From contig NZ_JARXUZ010000001.1 of assembly GCF_029893365.1 (NCBI RefSeq), forward strand, positions 310,001-374,000: a stretch of DNA of 64,000 bases. Direction: 5' to 3'. Shown in pieces: positions 62,433 through 64,000 of this stretch (within the stretch, counting starts at the first letter, position 1; each line of letters begins with the position of its first letter). The notes beneath the pieces are model-generated. The model ran no database searches. It was given only the letters and a program-made list of their open reading frames with translations, and was not told the origin of the DNA. The DNA comes from Cryobacterium sp. CG_9.6 (GTDB taxonomy: Bacteria > Actinomycetota > Actinomycetes > Actinomycetales > Microbacteriaceae). Position numbers and translations under genes: made by a program.

Positions 62433-63035
62433 ATCTCTGACACCACGCACACCGTCAACCCCTCCCCAGCACCAATTGGGGCAGACGAATTCCATCAGTG
62501 GGTTCTCCATCATGACGACCTGATGATCATCGATGTGAGGGACGGTTCGGAGTTTGAAACCCGGCATATCCGGGGTTCGTATCACGTGCCGCTCCACCTG
62601 CTCAAAGAACACACGGAAGAGTTCGCGGCGCAGATGGCCCCCCGGGTGGTGCTGGTGTGCCAGTCGGGTCGACGCGCGGAAGAAGCGCGAAAGAATCTTG
62701 ACGCAGCCGGCCTGAACGGTGCTCGGGTATTGACCGGTGGTGTGGCGGGCTATGCCGCCGCCGGCGGCGATATCACCAGCGGTCGCTCCACGTGGGCCAT
62801 GGATCGACAGGTACGCATGACGGCCGGATGCCTGGTGTTGGCGAGCGTGCTGGCGGGGAGGTTCATCCATCCGCAGTTCCGTCTTCTCGCCGGCGTCATC
62901 AGCGCCGGTCTCACGGTGTCGGCCGCCACCAACAGTTGCACGCTGGGGCGAATTCTGTCGTGGATGCCCTGGAACCGCCCGGTTTCCGAACCCACGAAGA
63001 GTGACATCCTCGCGCAGCTGGCGCCGCACGCATGA
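62433..63035 (+). CDS. Rhodanese-DUF2892 membrane protein (YgaP-like) with a non-canonical start
   Basis: A protein of about 200 residues. A rhodanese domain (about residues 14-110, DLMIIDVRDGSEFETRHI; catalytic Cys76 in LVCQSGRRAEE) is followed by DUF2892 with two helices (about 125-185, MTAGCLVLASVLAG and FRLLAGVISAGLTVSAATNSC). YgaP-type proteins carry sulfane sulfur at the membrane. The first ATG (62523) would remove the first rhodanese strand. In-frame homology extends to ATC 62433, where ISDTTHTV would be a normal start if ATC were ATG; no ATG, GTG or TTG exists between. Its stop overlaps the TauE start. Confidence 0.78.
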   Translation: MSDTTHTVNPSPAPIGADEFHQWVLHHDDLMIIDVRDGSEFETRHIRGSYHVPLHLLKEHTEEFAAQMAPRVVLVCQSGRRAEEARKNLDAAGLNGARVLTGGVAGYAAAGGDITSGRSTWAMDRQVRMTAGCLVLASVLAGRFIHPQFRLLAGVISAGLTVSAATNSCTLGRILSWMPWNRPVSEPTKSDILAQLAPHA

Positions 63036-63796
63036 TCGTGGCCGCGCTGCTTCTGGGAGTGATCGTGGGCGCGCTGCTCGGCCTGGTCGGCGGGGGCGGG
63101 TCAATCCTGGCCGTTCCGGCCTTGGTCTACGGTGTCGGGTTACCCCTCGAGGAGGCGATACCAACCTCGCTGATCGTCGTGGGAGCGGCGTCGGCGGTCG
63201 CCGTGCTTCCGCGGCTGCGCACCGGTGTGAACTGGCGTCTGGCCGGCATCATCGGCGCCGCCGGCATTCCTACCGCCTACCTCGGCACCCTCGTAAACCG
63301 ACTGGTTGACCCTCAGCTTCTGCTCGGCGCTTTTAGCGTGATCATGGTCATCGCCGGCGTGCGAATGTTCTTTGCCACCCCCGCCGCAACCGGCCCCTGT
63401 GCGCTGCCCGGCGGCGGAACCCGGTGGCGCAGTTGTCTGCCCCGTGCGCTGGCAACGGGCGCCGTGGTCGGGTTCCTGACTGGGCTGCTCGGCGTCGGCG
63501 GCGGGTTCCTGATCGTTCCGGCACTGGCCCTCGTGCTCGGACTCCCCATGGGCGTCACGATCGGCACGTCCCTCGTGATCATCGTCATCAATTCGGTCGC
63601 CGGCTTCAGCGCCCACCTGAGCGACGTGCAGATCGACTGGGCCGTCACCGGCGCCTTCGCGGGCACCGCTATGCTGGCATCCCTAATCGCGGGCAGACTC
63701 AGCCGAAGACTCCCCGACCGCGTTCTCAAAACAAGCTTCGCGATCCTTGTGCTCTGCATCGCCGTGTACGTCGCGATTCGCGCCGTCGCCGGCTAG
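63032..63796 (+). CDS. TauE/SafE-family sulfite/sulfur-anion exporter
   Basis: A 254-residue membrane protein with about eight helices. GLVGGGGSILAVPALVYGVGLPLEEAIPTSL and its repeat GLLGVGGGFLIVPALALVLGLPMGVTIGTSL are the two family signature halves. TauE/SafE proteins export sulfite, sulfoacetate or related anions; in the cst operon of Staphylococcus one accompanies CstA/CstB. The ATG overlaps the preceding stop (ATGA), so it is translated with the rhodanese-DUF2892 gene. It would remove sulfite or thiosulfate made by the MBL-rhodaneses. Confidence 0.92.
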   Translation: MIVAALLLGVIVGALLGLVGGGGSILAVPALVYGVGLPLEEAIPTSLIVVGAASAVAVLPRLRTGVNWRLAGIIGAAGIPTAYLGTLVNRLVDPQLLLGAFSVIMVIAGVRMFFATPAATGPCALPGGGTRWRSCLPRALATGAVVGFLTGLLGVGGGFLIVPALALVLGLPMGVTIGTSLVIIVINSVAGFSAHLSDVQIDWAVTGAFAGTAMLASLIAGRLSRRLPDRVLKTSFAILVLCIAVYVAIRAVAG

Positions 63797-63811
63797 CTCT
63801 CGCGAATGGGG

Positions 63812-64000
63812 TCAGGCGAGGGACAGGAAAAGCTTTTCAAGCTCATTGACGCTGAGCTGCTTGGTTCCTCCATCCGCGCCGTTATCGATGAGGCACTCCT
63901 TCATCGCCGACGAGATGATCGTGAACCCTGCCCGGTCAATGGCACTCGAGACAGCAGCCAGCTGGGTGACCACGGCACGACAATCAGCGCCGGACTCAAC
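63812..64000 (-). CDS. cstR: CsoR/CstR-family repressor, C-terminal part (CstR type)
   Basis: The last 62 codons of a four-helix repressor, cut by the right edge. DCRAVVTQLAAVSSAIDRAGF is the conserved helix 2 of the CsoR family with its first Cys; the second Cys in MKEC lies 29 residues later, the CsoR spacing. The position 25 residues after the first Cys, His in copper-sensing CsoR, is Ala here. A C-C pair without the His is the mark of CstR persulfide sensors. It is convergent with TauE (15 nt between stops) and is the probable reader of the four ATACC...GGTAT sites. The N-terminus is outside the window. Confidence 0.85.
   Translation of the reverse strand, partial: VESGADCRAVVTQLAAVSSAIDRAGFTIISSAMKECLIDNGADGGTKQLSVNELEKLFLSLA

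Overview
The window is high-GC, gene-dense bacterial DNA with actinobacterial features: many GTG starts, 4-nt ATGA/GTGA overlaps inside operons, a fused OleBC protein, an LAATG-type wall-sorting tail, and LCP, VanY-like and amidase_6 cell-wall proteins. Gene content and the many copies of a GCATCCG/CGGATGC word suggest the family Microbacteriaceae. This is inferred from gene content, because no rRNA or marker alignment was available.

Layout. Positions 1-8.3 kb hold the end of a citrate/2-methylcitrate synthase, a THEM6-like thioesterase, an SRPBCC protein, a wall-anchored choice-of-anchor I protein, and a LysR regulator divergent from putA. Positions 8.4-13.2 kb hold a complete oleA-oleBC-oleD operon for head-to-head long-chain olefin synthesis. 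Positions 13.3-19.2 kb hold GntR and FetB-like genes, an Lrp regulator divergent from an arginine-modifying enzyme plus rocD, an acetylxylan esterase, and an RHH/Doc toxin-antitoxin pair with a perfect palindromic operator. Positions 19.3-26.6 kb hold an FCD regulator plus lldD operon, a dienelactone hydrolase, a secreted HNH/Excalibur nuclease, a 2-hydroxyacid dehydrogenase, an 83-bp repeat array, and a DapA-like/DMT transporter pair. At 26.67-26.98 kb two gene ends (a sugar kinase and a LacI regulator) are fused head to head as a deletion scar. Positions 27-37.7 kb hold a membrane GT2 synthase divergent from a secreted GH18 protein, a MarR-MFS operon with two palindromic operators, a hydrolase, a lipoate ligase with unusual domain order, a GNAT, an orphan beta-class DNA methyltransferase and a lipoprotein. 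Positions 37.8-39.84 kb are an array of about 181 bp period whose units form long hairpins; an IS256-family element sits in the hairpin loop of the fourth copy. Positions 39.8-53.1 kb hold a GH1 beta-glucosidase, VanY, two amidase_6 paralogues, another repeat array, pgm, pheA, a lipid kinase, serS, a HAD phosphatase, an LCP protein and two tRNA-Ser genes.

The most interesting part is 54-64 kb, a sulfur (persulfide/thiosulfate) handling island bordered on the left by a tRNA-Ser and a truncated transposase. It encodes two MBL-fold/rhodanese/rhodanese enzymes, an ArsR-rhodanese fusion regulator, an MFS transporter, a SHOCT membrane peptide, a Tat-exported multicopper oxidase, a DUF302 protein, a thioredoxin, a rhodanese-DUF2892 membrane protein and a TauE/SafE exporter. 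At the right edge lies the C-terminal part of a CsoR/CstR-family repressor. It keeps two Cys but lacks the copper-binding His, which suggests the persulfide sensor CstR. Four 16-bp ATACC...GGTAT sites match the expected operator and stand in front of the SHOCT-MCO-DUF302 genes, at a place with no matching gene, and (twice) between the divergent thioredoxin and MBL-rhodanese genes. The inferred picture is a multi-transcription-unit regulon linking sulfane-sulfur detoxification with a copper oxidase.
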